Shown: positions 34,781-45,664 of the stretch, one piece after another | Layout of the letters: every line of letters starts with the position of its first letter | Numbering within the stretch: position 1 is the first letter of the stretch | NCBI GenBank assembly: GCA_917880885.1 | Contig: OU862917.1 | Coordinates: forward strand, 24,726,104 to 24,790,103 | Source: Limnephilus marmoratus | Taxonomy: Eukaryota; Arthropoda; Insecta; Trichoptera; Limnephilidae | Reading direction: 5' to 3' | DNA length: 64,000 bases | Made by a program: the position numbers and the translations under genes | Notes under the pieces: model-generated | What the model was told of the DNA's origin: nothing | Seen by the model: only the letters and a program-made list of their open reading frames with translations | Databases searched by the model: none

Positions 34781-34957
34781 TGAAGTTACGGGTTTGACTC
34801 CCGACGATGCCTAAAAGAAATAGCTTGAAATGGCCTTAGCTTTGTTTTGTTATCAGTTCTGAACATCCAGACATTTCCCAATCTTCGTCTTTACTTTCTA
34901 CTTCCCATCACAACGTACTCTGAGCAAATAAAAAAAAAACAAAATTTATGCAAACTT
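34781..34957. other. Short unassigned stretch with a B-box-like word
   Basis: GGGTTTGACTCCCGAC near 34791-34806 resembles a pol III B box, but no A box was found upstream. Ends in an A-run. Confidence 0.35.
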
Positions 34958-35168
34958 TTTATTTTTATTTTTTTTTATTTTTAAAAAGAAAGACAAACAT
35001 TCCCGGGTTACGAATAACCCAACAATGTTTGAAAATCTCCTACTACCACCACAGAAAGCCGAAAATGCTGCTTGTGTTGTGATGGAGGACTTAGCCAGCC
35101 GAGGAATCGAACACGCGACGCCCAGGTGGGACCCAAGCGCTATGCCCACTCAACCACTGACAGGTCAA
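34958..35168 (-). repeat. tRNA-derived SINE, copy 1
   Basis: On the minus strand, CAGTGGTTGAGTGGGCATAG (A-box region) is followed by GTGTTCGATTCCTCGG (B box), a body with CCCGGGAATG, and an A-rich tail. Copy 2 at 58514-58712 shares the whole order. Confidence 0.75.
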
Positions 35169-35809
35169 AAACTGAAAACTTGTCACTCAACAACTGAACA
35201 AATAATATTTTCAATTTGTAAAGATTAATTTCGCGAGTCCATCAAAAGGTTTTTCTCCACACAGCAAGACCCCGGCTTTAATCTTACCCTGTCCGACATT
35301 TCCTACAAGCGAAATTAATTCAGTTTACTGAGTTTAATTACTCCGCAGTAAAAAAACAGCCAGTGTTCCAACTCCGCACCGGCAAGGCGGTGGATTAGAA
35401 AACTTTTAATGCAATCCGAAATTGTGTTCTTAAATCCAACCATGTTGATGGATTAAGATTAAGCAATATCATCTTATTCAAGATCCTTGAGAAAATTATC
35501 TTTAGTATCTATTACATTGGCATTTATAACTGGGTTTGCCGCAAGGTTTTGATTAATGGCCCATCTCTTTATTTAATTACCTACTCTCTTTGTTTTTTAA
35601 TGTTAGCTGATTTTTTGATGGTGATGGATTTGCTTACAGTTAGGTACAGATTATTTTTGTTATTGTTTTTTTACTATGTCTTGTGGTTTGTTAACTGTTT
35701 TTTTAGTGGTTTTGTAAGCTGATATAATATTATTGTAATCATTTTGTGCTTTTATAAAAAATATTTGCCGTTTTCGTTTAAAATGTAAATACAGTAGATT
35801 TTAAGGAAA
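35169..35809. other. Intergenic sequence, nothing recognised
   Basis: AT-rich, no supported gene. It ends at the 4-bp duplication of the gypsy element. Confidence 0.4.
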
Positions 35810-35813
35810 CAAC

Positions 35814-36048
35814 TGTAGCTACCTGCGCTGTGAGAAGTACTTACTTAAGAATTCAAATTCAAGCAATTCAAATTCCAATTCTTTTGAACAGCAAGCTGAA
35901 ACAAATTGTACTGTTTATTATTTTTAACTGTCACACTCCATATGTTGATAACATTGTAAAAATTTTAATGGCACATAAAAAAAACTATCAACCGATGATT
36001 CTAGAGCTTTCTTTTAACTGTGTTTACGTAGCACGTTCAATTGCTACA
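35814..36048 (+). repeat. Gypsy 5' LTR
   Basis: 235 bp, TGTAGCTACC...CAATTGCTACA, no difference seen from the 3' LTR. Confidence 0.95.
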
Positions 36049-36049
36049 T

Positions 36050-36063
36050 TGGTGACACCGACG
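36050..36063 (+). other. Gypsy primer-binding site
   Basis: TGGTGACACCGACG begins two bases after the LTR. Complementarity to tRNA-Trp is inferred from the known CsRn1/Kabuki primer. Confidence 0.65.
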
Positions 36064-36199
36064 TTCACATTAGTGACCACGAAGTTTACATTTGTGAATC
36101 CGACAGTGAACACGACGCGTGCAAGTACGTCTACCGCGAGCACGTCGCGCACGAAATAAACTCTTCGGTGATAAATTTCGCGCACCAATCATCATCATC

Positions 36200-36511
36200 A
36201 TGTCCCTCACGAGCGGTACATCCGAGGAAATGGGTAAACCCATCAATCAGCCACTACTAACACGGATGGAGCGGTTGATGCAGCCTCTCCAACAAGAGCT
36301 CGCTACTTTGAGGCGCGAAGTTTCGACACTACGCTCTGGCCAGCATAGGAGGAGCGCCACCCCGCATCGTTGGAGCAATCGTTCCCGCAGTCGGTCCAGA
36401 GGTCGTCAGCCCGAGGGAACATGCTGGTACCACTGGAAGTATGGGACGAAGGCAAGCAAGTGCACCAAACCCTGCAACTTCCAGCAGGAAAACGCGCGGG
36501 GCCCAAACTGA
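36200..36511 (+). CDS. gag: Gypsy Gag, miniature (capsid region missing)
   Basis: 103 codons from the ATG at 36200 (MSLTSGTS...). This start was chosen because the open frame upstream has no downstream-conserved residues and no ATG. The protein has a short helical-looking segment rich in L, E and R, then a basic RS-rich linker. A single zinc motif C-W-Y-H...C...C starts at about residue 75, the CsRn1/Kabuki signature. Gag of this family normally runs to a few hundred residues with a capsid domain before the zinc motif, and here that domain is absent. The protein probably cannot build particles alone. It overlaps pol, which lies in the -1 frame. Confidence 0.7.
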   Translation: MSLTSGTSEEMGKPINQPLLTRMERLMQPLQQELATLRREVSTLRSGQHRRSATPHRWSNRSRSRSRGRQPEGTCWYHWKYGTKASKCTKPCNFQQENARGPN

Positions 36512-39500
36512 TGGCGACCAGCACCAGCCCCAACCAAGTCAGTCGCCTTTTTGTTACCGACAGGGTAACCCGTACCCAATTTCTTATAGACACCGGCGCA
36601 GATCTCTGCGTTTTCCCACGACGCCTTGTCCAGGGACGCCCCACTAAAGCGACATACGAACTGGCAGCAGCAAATGGCAGCACAATCGCTACTTATGGCA
36701 GCCTAACGCTCAACCTGGATCTGGGATTGCGACGCGACTTTACTTGGAGCTTCGTCATTGCAGACGTCTCCAGGCCAATCATCGGGGCAGACTTTCTCGC
36801 CAAGTACGAGCTACTGGTGGATGTCCGAAATAAACGGCTGCTGGACCAGGTGACGAATTTGACCATCACGGGAAAACGAAGCGACAACAAGATCGCTTCC
36901 ATTAAGACGGTCACAGGAACGTCCCCGTATCATAAGCTTCTTCAACAGTTTCCTGACATCACTCGCCCTGACGGCGCCAGGAGGGAAGTTCGTCACGCAA
37001 CACTGCACCATATTAACACCACGCCAGGACCTCCAACAGTCGAACGCCCACGACGCCTTGCTCCTGACAAGTTAAAACGCGCCAAGAAGGAGTTCGAGGC
37101 CATGGTCCGTCTCGGAATCGCTCGACCTTCCGAGAGCTCTTGGGCATCTCCCTTGCACATGGTACCCAAGAAGGACGACCAGTGGAGACCATGTGGCGAT
37201 TATAGAAGATTGAACGCCAGAACTATTCCGGACAGATACCCCGTACGCCACATCCAAGATTTTGCACAGGCACTGAGCGGCACCAAGATCTTCTCAACGA
37301 TTGATCTGGTGCGGGCATATAATCAAATCCCTGTGGCTCCCGAGGACATTCCGAAAACAGCAATCACTACGCCATTCGGACTCTTCGAATTTCCGGTGAT
37401 GTCTTTCGGCCTCCGCAACGCAGCCCAGACCTTCCAACGCTTCATGGACGAGGTTACCAGAGGCTTAGATTTCTGTTACGCCTACATAGACGACATCCTT
37501 ATTGCCTCAACGTCAGAGGAAGAGCACCTAGCCCACCTCAAGATATTATTCCAGCGCCTGCAGGAATATGGTGTTGTCATCAACACCGCCAAATGCCATT
37601 TCGGCCTGACTAAGGTCAAATTCCTAGGATACTCGGCGTCCGACGCTGGCACTTCACCCCTCCCAGATAAAGTGGAGGCCATCAACAACTACAGCCAACC
37701 AGCTTCCATCAAGGATCTCCGCCGTTTTCTGGGAGCAATAAATTTTTACAGAAGATTCATTCCCAACGCCGCGAGGACACAAGCTCCACTCAATGACCTC
37801 CTAAAAGGGAACCAAAAAGGCAAACAACTCGTGTCTTGGACTGCCGAAACAGTAGAAGCTTTCAGCAAGTGCAAGGAAGCTCTGGCCCAGGCAACCCTGC
37901 TCGTTCACCCGAAGTGCGACGCCCCACTCTCTATCGTCAGCGACGCGTCTGATACTACAGCCGGTGCCGCACTCCACCAATTCGTCGCAGGTCACTGGGA
38001 GCCTCTAGCATTCTTTTCGAAGAAGTTTTCGGCAGCTGAAAAGAAATATGGCGCATACGACAGAGAACTACTAGCCATCTATCTCGCTGTGAAATACTTT
38101 CGCCACATGGTGGAAGGCAGGTCGTTCACCATATTTACAGACCATAAGCCTATCACGTTCGCCTTCCAACAAAAAGCAGACAAATGCTCACCAAGGCAAT
38201 TCCGCCATCTGGACTATATCAGCCAGTTCACAACTGACATCCGACACGTCTCCGGAAAAGACAACATCGTCGCGGATGCTCTCTCCAGGGTCGAGACGAT
38301 AGATACTCCTCTGGACTACGCAGCGCTGGCAGCTGACCAGATGTGCGACCCTGAACTGGAACAACACTTGCAAGGAAGTTCTAGCCTACAACTTAAAAAG
38401 ATTAATATTCCGGGTACTGACGCGCATCTCTACTGTGACGTCTCAACTACCATAGCCAGACCCTTCGTCACGAAGAAGTTCAGACCTGCGGCATTCAATG
38501 CGGTCCATCAGCTGGCTCACCCTGGAATTAAGGCCACGGTTAAGCTCATAACTCAACGTTATGTCTGGCCGGCCATTAAAGCTGAGACTATTAAGCTCGC
38601 ACGCAATTGCCTTCAATGCCAACGAAGCAAGATTACACGGCACGTGTCAGCACCCCTGGGAGCCTTTCCCAGACCCTCCGCTAGATTCGAGCACGTCCAC
38701 ATCGACATAATCGTCATGCCTTCTTCAGAAGGATGCCGATACTGTCTCACGTGCGTAGACAGATTCACGAGATGGCCAGAGGCATTCCCGATCCCAGACC
38801 AAGAGGCTGATACAGTGGCGCGTGCTTTCTACAAGGGCTGGATAACAAGATTCGGCACTCCACTCCGCATTACTACGGACCAAGGGAGACAATTTGAGTC
38901 GAGGCTGTTCAGACAGTTGAATTTCCTGGCAGGCACGACGCAAATCCATACAACTGCATACCACCCCGCAGCAAATGGCATGGTGGAACGATTTCATCGT
39001 CAACTGAAAGCAGCGATCAAGTGCCATCAGAATAACCGTTGGACGGAAACACTTCCCACCGTACTCATGGGAATCAGAGCAGCTTGGAGAGATGACCTCG
39101 CGACAACCTCAGCCGAGCTAGTATACGGCGAGCCGCTCCGCTTACCCGGCGAATTTCTATGTACAGCACGACCTAATGTTAACGACGACACCGGAAGCTT
39201 CCTCAAGGAACTACGGAAACATTTCAACGAGCTGAGACCAGTTGAAGGTACCCGCCATGGTTATGGACATCGTTTCGTCTTCAAAAATCTTCCCACAGCT
39301 TCTCACGTCTTTCTGAGGGACGACACAGTCAAGAGCCCGCTTCAACAACCCTACAGCGGCCCTCATAAAGTCGTTCGTCGGCACGAACGAACATATACCA
39401 TACTGGTAAAAGGGAAGGAAATCACCGTGAGCATCGACCGCCTCAAACCAGCATACGTTGCTCAAGATCTTGAGAGTTTCACATCACACTCGCAAACCGC

Positions 39501-39624
39501 ATCAGAGTCACCAGCCGCCACATCACAACCAACCCTTCCGTTGTTCGATGGCAGTAAGGATCGGACACACACAACCACTCGTTCTGGAAGGCGGGTTCGA
39601 TTTCCCGATCACCTCGGTATCTGA
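36370..39624 (+). CDS. pol: Gypsy Pol (protease, RT, RNase H, integrase)
   Basis: Open for about 1084 codons, -1 frame relative to gag, with no ATG at its left edge. Expression by frameshifting from gag is therefore expected; the true first Pol residue lies somewhere in 36370-36511. Domains in order, residues from 36370: aspartic protease (FLIDTGAD, about 72-79); RT with YIDD near 371; RNase H with SDAS near 523; an integrase H-H-C-C zinc finger near 713; and the DDE core with D near 777, TDQG near 835 and E in NGMVERFH near 871. The C-terminal module ends with [15 protein letters not shown], typical of this clade. All catalytic residues are present and there are no stops, so this pol looks functional and could be shared with defective relatives. 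It acts in virus-like particles in known members. Confidence 0.9.
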   Translation: MEQSFPQSVQRSSARGNMLVPLEVWDEGKQVHQTLQLPAGKRAGPKLMATSTSPNQVSRLFVTDRVTRTQFLIDTGADLCVFPRRLVQGRPTKATYELAAANGSTIATYGSLTLNLDLGLRRDFTWSFVIADVSRPIIGADFLAKYELLVDVRNKRLLDQVTNLTITGKRSDNKIASIKTVTGTSPYHKLLQQFPDITRPDGARREVRHATLHHINTTPGPPTVERPRRLAPDKLKRAKKEFEAMVRLGIARPSESSWASPLHMVPKKDDQWRPCGDYRRLNARTIPDRYPVRHIQDFAQALSGTKIFSTIDLVRAYNQIPVAPEDIPKTAITTPFGLFEFPVMSFGLRNAAQTFQRFMDEVTRGLDFCYAYIDDILIASTSEEEHLAHLKILFQRLQEYGVVINTAKCHFGLTKVKFLGYSASDAGTSPLPDKVEAINNYSQPASIKDLRRFLGAINFYRRFIPNAARTQAPLNDLLKGNQKGKQLVSWTAETVEAFSKCKEALAQATLLVHPKCDAPLSIVSDASDTTAGAALHQFVAGHWEPLAFFSKKFSAAEKKYGAYDRELLAIYLAVKYFRHMVEGRSFTIFTDHKPITFAFQQKADKCSPRQFRHLDYISQFTTDIRHVSGKDNIVADALSRVETIDTPLDYAALAADQMCDPELEQHLQGSSSLQLKKINIPGTDAHLYCDVSTTIARPFVTKKFRPAAFNAVHQLAHPGIKATVKLITQRYVWPAIKAETIKLARNCLQCQRSKITRHVSAPLGAFPRPSARFEHVHIDIIVMPSSEGCRYCLTCVDRFTRWPEAFPIPDQEADTVARAFYKGWITRFGTPLRITTDQGRQFESRLFRQLNFLAGTTQIHTTAYHPAANGMVERFHRQLKAAIKCHQNNRWTETLPTVLMGIRAAWRDDLATTSAELVYGEPLRLPGEFLCTARPNVNDDTGSFLKELRKHFNELRPVEGTRHGYGHRFVFKNLPTASHVFLRDDTVKSPLQQPYSGPHKVVRRHERTYTILVKGKEITVSIDRLKPAYVAQDLESFTSHSQTASESPAATSQPTLPLFDGSKDRTHTTTRSGRRVRFPDHLGI

Positions 39625-39661
39625 CTATTCCTCTTTCCACCGCAGCCATGTCTGCGTTGTC

Positions 39662-39675
39662 TGGGGAGGGAGTCC
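39662..39675 (+). other. Gypsy polypurine tract
   Basis: TGGGGAGGGAGTCC directly precedes the 3' LTR, the expected primer site for plus-strand DNA synthesis. Confidence 0.75.
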
Positions 39676-39910
39676 TGTAGCTACCTGCGCTGTGAGAAGT
39701 ACTTACTTAAGAATTCAAATTCAAGCAATTCAAATTCCAATTCTTTTGAACAGCAAGCTGAAACAAATTGTACTGTTTATTATTTTTAACTGTCACACTC
39801 CATATGTTGATAACATTGTAAAAATTTTAATGGCACATAAAAAAAACTATCAACCGATGATTCTAGAGCTTTCTTTTAACTGTGTTTACGTAGCACGTTC
39901 AATTGCTACA
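39676..39910 (+). repeat. Gypsy 3' LTR
   Basis: 235 bp, no difference seen from the 5' LTR. Followed by the duplicated target caac. Confidence 0.95.
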
Positions 39911-39914
39911 CAAC

Positions 39915-40105
39915 AAGTAGAATAGAAATGTTTGTGCTTTGAAGCAAAGTTCATTTGTATCTCCAAAAATTATCATTTTTCATAATAAATAAATAAATGT
40001 TTATTCCGGTATGTGGGGAGAATAGTGCAATCACACACATACCATAAGGGTTATAATACATAATATACAAAATATTTGAAGAGAAGAAATAAACAAGAAA
40101 AGCAG
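39915..40105 (-). repeat. LINE-like 3' tail (minus)
   Basis: On the minus strand, GATTGCACTATTCTCCCCAC is followed by an AATAAA signal and a TAAA-type tail. The same ending occurs on plus at 44570-44640. The Merlin element is inserted just beyond it. Confidence 0.5.
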
Positions 40106-40122
40106 GTAAATATGGGAGGAAT

Positions 40123-40750
40123 GCAGATCCGGGCACAGCTTTTTTTTGGCATAAAACCATGTTTTCAGCGCGTTTTAAGTTGAGAACATTAATCTAGAAG
40201 ATGAAAAAAAGTGCGGAAAGCAATAAAAAAAAAAATTGAATAAGTAATTAATTTTCAATTACGTTAAGTAAATTTTACTTCACAAACGGATTCTGTCAGT
40301 ACGCCCGCCATTTTATAAATAAACCAGTCATACTAACCTAAGAAAAGAAAGTCAGTGTTGCCAACTCCCAAAAATATTTATCCCTAAACTAAACTCAAAA
40401 ACCCCTAGAAACCGGCAAATTACTTGAAAATACCCAAGCAGATCCGGGCACAGCTTTTTTTTGGCATAAAACCATGTTTTCAGCGCGTTTTAAGTTGAGA
40501 ACATTAATCTAGAAGGTGAAAAAAGTGCGGAAAGCAATAAAAAAAAAATTGAATAAGTAATTAATTTTCAATTACGTTAAGTAAAATTTCACTTCACAAA
40601 CGGATTCTGTCAGTACGCCCGCCATTTTATAAATAAACCAGTCATACTAACCTAAGAAAAGAAAGTCAGTGTTGCCAACTCCCAAAAATATTTATCCCTA
40701 AACTAAACTCAAAAACCCCTAGAAACCGGCAAATTACTTGAAAATACCCC
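40123..40750. repeat. Tandem duplication of the Merlin left terminus
   Basis: Two copies of about 314 bp (40123-40436 and 40438-40750) both begin GCAGATCCGGGCACAGC. The terminal inverted repeat therefore occurs twice on this side, and either could be used. Confidence 0.85.
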
Positions 40751-40840
40751 TAAAATTATTTTTTTGTAAAAATAATGAATAAATAATAAGCTGTAATGTT
40801 TTTTAATAATCTTTATTTATAAATTATTTAAAACATCAAA

Positions 40841-41750
40841 TACGCTAGGTTTGTGTAATTATGGTTTGTGATTCAAAAGAAAGTGCCCCTTTATAACGCC
40901 TACTCGCGTCACGGCAAAAAAACATCCCAGTTTTCAAGTAGTTTAGCGGCTACGCTAGGTTTGTGTAACATGGTTTGTGATAGAAAAGAAAGTGCCCCCT
41001 TCGTAGCGCCTACTCGCGTCACTGCAAAAAAACATCCCAGTTTTCAAGTAGTTTAGCGGCTACGCTAGGTTTGTGTAACATGGTTTGTGATAGAAAAGAA
41101 AGTGCCCCCTTCGTAGCGCCTACTCGCGTCACTGCAAAAAAACATCCCAGTTTTCAAGTAGTTTAGCGGCTACGCTAGGTTTGTGTAACATGGTTTGTGA
41201 TAAAAAAGAAAGTGCCCCCTTCGTAGCGCCTACTCGCGTCACTGCAAAAAAACATCCCAGTTTTCAAGTAGTTTAGCGGCTACGCTAGGTTTGTGTAACA
41301 TGGTTTGTGATAGAAAAGAAAGTGCCCCCTTCGTAGCGCCTACTCGCGTCACTGCAAAAAAACATCCCAGTTTTCAAGTAGTTTAGCGGCTACGCTAGGT
41401 TTGTGTAACATGGTTTGTGATAGAAAAGAAAGTGCCCCCTGCGTAGCGCCTACTCGCGTCACTGCAAAAAAACATCCCAGTTTTCAAGTAGTTTAGCGGC
41501 TACGCTAGGTTTGTGTAACATGGTTTGTGATAGAAAAGAAAGTGCCCCCTTCGTAGCGCCTACTCGCGTCACTGCAAAAAAACATCCCAGTTTTCAAGTA
41601 GTTTAGCGGCTACGCTAGGTTTGTGTAACATGGTTTGTGATAGAAAAGAAAGTGCCCCCTTCGTAGCGCCTACTCGCGTCACTGCAAAAAAACATCCCAG
41701 TTTTCAAGTAGTTTAGCGGCTACGCTAGGTTTGTGTAACATGGTTTGTGA
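40841..41750. repeat. 110-bp minisatellite, eight full units plus a partial
   Basis: Units begin TACGCTAGGTTTGTGTAA at 40841, 40951, 41061, 41171, 41281, 41391, 41501 and 41611, with a 30-bp partial at 41721. The first unit is diverged and the rest are nearly identical, which points to recent amplification by unequal exchange or slippage. The period is exact. Confidence 0.95.
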
Positions 41751-42002
41751 TTCCGGCGTACAATCAATAAAATTTCACTTCGCAAACCGACGTTATGACA
41801 ATCCAGAGGCCATTTTGTCACTGATATATTGGTATCCCTCATACAAGGATAAACAAGATACGATTGTAGCCGACTTCGTGGGATACATGGATAAGGCGCG
41901 TAACTGAAAAACAGAATTGTAATGTTAATAAACCTTTATTCATATACGCACTTTAATTTGGAAGGTGAATAAATCTATAAACTAAATATTACCTTAAAAT
42001 TG

Positions 42003-43074
42003 CTAACACTCGTAATCGTCCTCTGAATCTATTGCACCATCCTCAAGCGACGGCAAACTGTTGGGTGGACGTTCCACAGTGACGTCATATAAACGGCCTG
42101 CCATGATCAAAAATTCGTCCATGCAGTCGACGTTCCGGTCACGACAACGTTTTTGAAACATATACTTCGCGAGATTGCCCGCGATACTTGTTTTTTTCCT
42201 GCCGGCACCTGACGATATAACCTTAGCAGCACGCCACGTTGACTCTATTGAGTTTGTATGCGCCCCACTGTCTGGATCCTTGAATGTGATGCTATGATTC
42301 ACCTGAAATATATATATATACATATATTCAAAATATAATTTCATAAGCCTAACCATTTGTAACTAAAAACAGGCTTCTTACCTTTAAATGTTGGAATCCT
42401 TCATTTTCTAAACAATCGTAAGCACGCCAGCAATCGCTAATTATCGTCGTGCCAGGGGCAATCCATTGTTTAATAATAGGAACCAGCACGTCACTGGAAC
42501 GTTCTTCAACTGGCACCAAAAACACTCGGCCTGTTCCGCGTTCATATCCACCAAACACCCACTGCCCGTCGACAAACTTGCCTCGATTGTATTTTCTTTT
42601 TCCAAACTTCGATTCATCTATTTCAACAATCTTTCCCTCGCCGCCCAACTGCTCCATATTGTCCATGAAACTGCATAACATTACCTCGCGACAAAATGAT
42701 GCCCAATCAACTAGCGTATGCTGACCACTGATCAAAAGTTCGTCGCCTATGTACATTAACGGTAGATTAAATACCCACATGCGAACAAAGCCCAATATTT
42801 GAAAAATGCTTAGCCTCGACTGGGCAAAAAATGTTCCACTTCGAAAAGCCACTTGATATCCGCAAAATTTCCTCTTTTGTTTGCGTTCACTCACATAACT
42901 TGTACATCTCCATTGCCAGCCGTCAATCGACCGATCCCGCATTCCCAACTTTAATGCTCCACCGCATTTCTTGCACAAATAATTAGGCTCGCTGGGTATT
43001 AATTTCCATTCACGCAATTTACACAACAGTTTTTCATTATTTTTGCATAACGCATCAATCTCTAACAAACGCAT
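42003..43074 (-). CDS. Merlin transposase (IS1016/ISXO2-like DDE), two exons
   Basis: Cut-and-paste transposase acting on this element's TIRs. Exon 1 runs 43074-42382 (231 codons), a 79-bp intron 42381-42303 has GT...AG borders (gtaagaagcc; tatttcag), and exon 2 runs 42302-42003 (99 codons plus stop), giving 330 residues. I start at the ATG of MRLLEID; a GTG six codons earlier is not a eukaryotic start. An N-terminal zinc ribbon has CKKC at 34-37 and a later C...C pair. Catalytic residues are D153 (IDESKFG), D214 (SDCWRAY) and E251 (NSIESTW), a DD36E spacing. The splice joins K231 to VNHS in phase 0 and restores the H-x-NSIES block, which strongly supports the intron. No stops or frameshifts. 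Confidence 0.9.
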
Positions 43075-43509
43075 AGCTGCAACGTGGGTCACCGTGGGTG
43101 GTTTGTATATTTATGGCGGCAACTGCAAATAAAAAAAAAAACAAAACATGCGATAAAGCGCCGTTTACACGCAATTTGTCTCCATTCCAGTACCTACGCG
43201 CCTTATTATTTATCCCCTAATTCCAGTACCTACGCGCCTTATTATTTATCCCCTACAATCGTATCTAGGCTCTTGCTTTTATGAAGTCAGGAATACCAAC
43301 TTAGCAACAAATTAGTGTCAAATGGCGGACAGTATCGGTTCATGAAGTGACATATTATTGATACTTTAAACAGCTGTATCTCCCTCAATTTTGCCGAGCG
43401 CACCTTAATTTCTTTTTTATTCAACTTCTCCACACTTTTCTCATCTAGAAAGTGCCTTTTTATTAAATTTCCAAACTGTGCCCGGATCTGCATTTCACCC
43501 GTAAATATG

Positions 43510-44282
43510 ATTATACATGCATGAAACAAAGGTGATAAGATATAGGAAAATAAGAAGATAGTAATAATTATTAGCTTTTAGAATTCTCTGACCACATTAG
43601 GAGCCAGTATTTTTCTCCAGTGTGCATCAATGCTGGATGATGGACTGAGGCGGGCTTCCATGACTAGGATATTACCAGAGCTGCATATCCTTTAACTTTC
43701 ATAACTTGCCTATCTTAATGATATCAGAAGGCCTACGATCTAAACACATTTACAGAATCGTGTTATTGTGGTTGTTTCCTTGGATATCTCTTTTTAGTCT
43801 AAGAGAGACAAACAGATGTAAAGTACTTGGGGTACATGGGGAGGACCTCTCGGATGATGGTGATATTGAACGACGGAGGAGAAGTATTAGTACCTATACT
43901 ATCTAATACGATTGACCGAAGATTCTTGCCATGCAGCAACAATGTTAAAAAAAACATTGTTCAGTGCATTTTGCACCAGCCCATACACGTGTGAAACATG
44001 ATGCCACTACCGAATTAGTTCGATGGAACGACTCCGGATCCAATATAATAATGGGTGCAGAATGCCTCTAGGGAGAATGACCTCACTATTAAACCTTTCT
44101 TCTGAAATTGACATTTTTCAATCGAACTACAATCATTTCAAGGGCGAAATAAAGGTATTCTTTAGCACCTGTCATTATTAATGTACCTATATAATTAATG
44201 TATTAAACGATTAACTAAAAATTGTGAAATGTAATTGGATATATATGTTAACTGTTTTTCACAATAAAAAATAAATAAATAA
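43510..44282. other. Intergenic sequence, nothing recognised
   Basis: No supported gene. An AAAT microsatellite lies at 44265-44285. Confidence 0.4.
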
Positions 44283-44474
44283 ATAATATTTGGATTCAGA
44301 TGGTATAACAGCACAACTTCATGGATTCGCCAGCCTGATGATGAGAAACCGGTCACTAAAGCCAGGATGCGGCTAACGGCCTCCGACAACACGGTGACCG
44401 CAGCCTTCCAGAACCAAACGCCACTCCTGAGTGAGCGTTGGACCCGAGCTCATTCAAGACAATGCCTTGCATAA
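44283..44474 (+). pseudogene. Unrecognised C-terminal coding fragment with 3' UTR
   Basis: 63 codons stay open from a stop at 44280-44282 to TAA at 44472-44474. They include TSWIRQPDDEKPVTKARMR and PLLSERWTRAHSRQCLA. The segment is markedly GC-richer than its surroundings and has no ATG near its start. The sequence after the stop leads to GATTGCACTACCCTCCCCAC and an AATAAA near 44614, the same 3' ending as the minus repeat at 39915-40105. Probably the C-terminus of an unidentified LINE ORF, or a broken exon. Confidence 0.4.
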
Positions 44475-44640
44475 TAATGGATTATACATTTATTATTAAT
44501 ATTATTTTTTTTCTATTTATGTACCTACTTGTTTCTTTACTGTGTAACTATATAAATATGTACCTATAACTTTTGGGACATGTGGGATTGCACTACCCTC
44601 CCCACATCACGAAATAAAGAATTATTATTAGATGTTATTA
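44475..44640 (+). repeat. LINE-like 3' UTR and tail (plus)
   Basis: Ends in GATTGCACTACCCTCCCCAC, CACGAAATAAAG, then ATTATTATT. It matches the minus-strand tail at 39915-40105. Confidence 0.5.
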
Positions 44641-45209
44641 AAGAATAAATTTATGCTACTTGGCCATTTTGACGTTGTTTGAATCTCACCGAAAGGAGTC
44701 GAGTTTGACGTTCGAGCTTTTAGTAGTTCGCTTCATCGCATATTCATGGACAAATCACGCTCTGGCTTCCACTGTAGGACGGATGCTGCGAGGGGAGAGC
44801 TTACGGGGACTGTAGCTGTCGCAAGTGGCGCCAAATGTCGGGGCTGCCCCATCTTCACTTACGGGGAATTGTTTAGATACGTAAAACTGACATTTTTAAA
44901 GCCAATGTGCAAGTATTTGAGTTGTCCAATGTGCAAGTATTTTTAAAAGAGTTTATTTGTAGTATTATTTCAATTGTCTAACCACAAATCTTTTTCCCCT
45001 ATAATTGACCTTAATCTTGTTGTGTATATGTATATTGCTACATATATTCATTCATTCAGTGTTTTGAATATAATGTCCTCCACGTGCAAAGTCGTATCTT
45101 CCCCATAGCATAAGCATAAACTTTCTAATAAAGTGTGTTTTGTCGGAAGTGCCCTGCAGGTAAGTATGATTCTGTATCTATTTGAAAATAATAAAATTAG
45201 ATGGAGCCT
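44641..45209. other. Intergenic sequence, nothing recognised
   Basis: A 66-codon open frame at 44746-44946 lies in a slightly GC-rich patch but has no recognisable motif. Confidence 0.35.
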
Positions 45210-45300
45210 AGGATTCATAATAAATTGTAAAGCGCCCTTGAGGTGATTTTTCACAAAAACGGCGCTATACAAATTATCCAATTATTATTATTATTATTAT
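45210..45300 (+). repeat. LINE 3' end of the GGCGCTATA...(ATT)n type
   Basis: TTGTAAAGCGCCCTTGAGG and ACGGCGCTATACAAATT precede an ATT repeat. This ending is common for CR1/L2-type LINE tails in invertebrates. No coding part remains. Confidence 0.55.
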
Positions 45301-45354
45301 CTCGGAATCTTCTCCATTGTAGTTCGCCAAGTTATAGATTACACGATCCAGCCG

Positions 45355-45660
45355 AACGCTCTTTATCCTAAATGGATTCATGTGGTAAGGTTTGTCCAGG
45401 TCTTGGCGGCGGATGCATCTGCCCACATACTGCGTGGCGGGTCGGATCGAGAGAGACTGGTTGAGGGAGGCCTTTGACCTTTCCAGACGGACTCTTTCGA
45501 CCACAGCCTTGCACCGTAGTTGGAGGGATGGATTCATACGTCCGTCACTCTTGGACACACTGACCCCCAGATTTCTATCCACCCCTCATGCTTTTTCCTT
45601 CCCAGAACTTCCTTTCCTCCCTTCCATTAAAATTCCCTTCCCACAGCAGTCCCAAAGATG
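45355..45660 (+). repeat. RepA family copy 4
   Basis: Carries the family blocks GTTTGTCCAGGTCTTGGCGG, TGCCCACATACTGCGTGGC and CTCTTTCGACCACAGCC. Its tail is disrupted near 45660, where it meets an inverted copy. Confidence 0.7.
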
Positions 45661-45664
45661 ACTT

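Larger units (their letters stand above)
35814..39910 (+). mobile_element. Ty3/gypsy retrotransposon, CsRn1/Kabuki-like, 4.1 kb
   Basis: LTRs at 35814-36048 and 39676-39910 (235 bp each) look identical and run TG...CA. The target duplication is caac (35810-35813 and 39911-39914). Right after the 5' LTR, TGGTGACACCGACG fits a tRNA-Trp primer site, which the CsRn1/Kabuki group is known to use. The gag CWYH zinc motif is also characteristic of that group. Pol is intact, but gag is far shorter than usual. No env. Identical LTRs point to a very recent insertion. Confidence 0.9.
40115..43500 (-). mobile_element. Merlin DNA transposon, apparently complete
   Basis: The ends GGAGGAATGCAGATCCGGG (40115) and GGGTGAAATGCAGATCCGGG (reverse complement, ending 43500) are inverted. 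They are flanked by the perfect 9-bp duplication gtaaatatg (40106-40114 and 43501-43509). Merlin elements duplicate 8-9 bp. Inside lie an intact two-exon transposase (minus), a 315-bp duplication of the left end, a 110-bp tandem array, and a 36-bp duplication near 43184-43255. The exact duplication and intact gene suggest recent activity. Confidence 0.9.

Noticed and set aside
36119..36199. Earlier gag start in the same frame
   Set aside because: The open frame extends to 36119, but there is no ATG before 36200 and the segment overlaps the leader after the primer-binding site.
40841..41750. CRISPR-like array
   Set aside because: The 110-bp units are contiguous with no unique spacers and lie in a eukaryotic transposon. 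It is a minisatellite.
42003..42356. Separate gene for the 117-codon frame downstream of the Merlin transposase
   Set aside because: It is exon 2: splice sites and the DDE glutamate show it belongs with the upstream frame.
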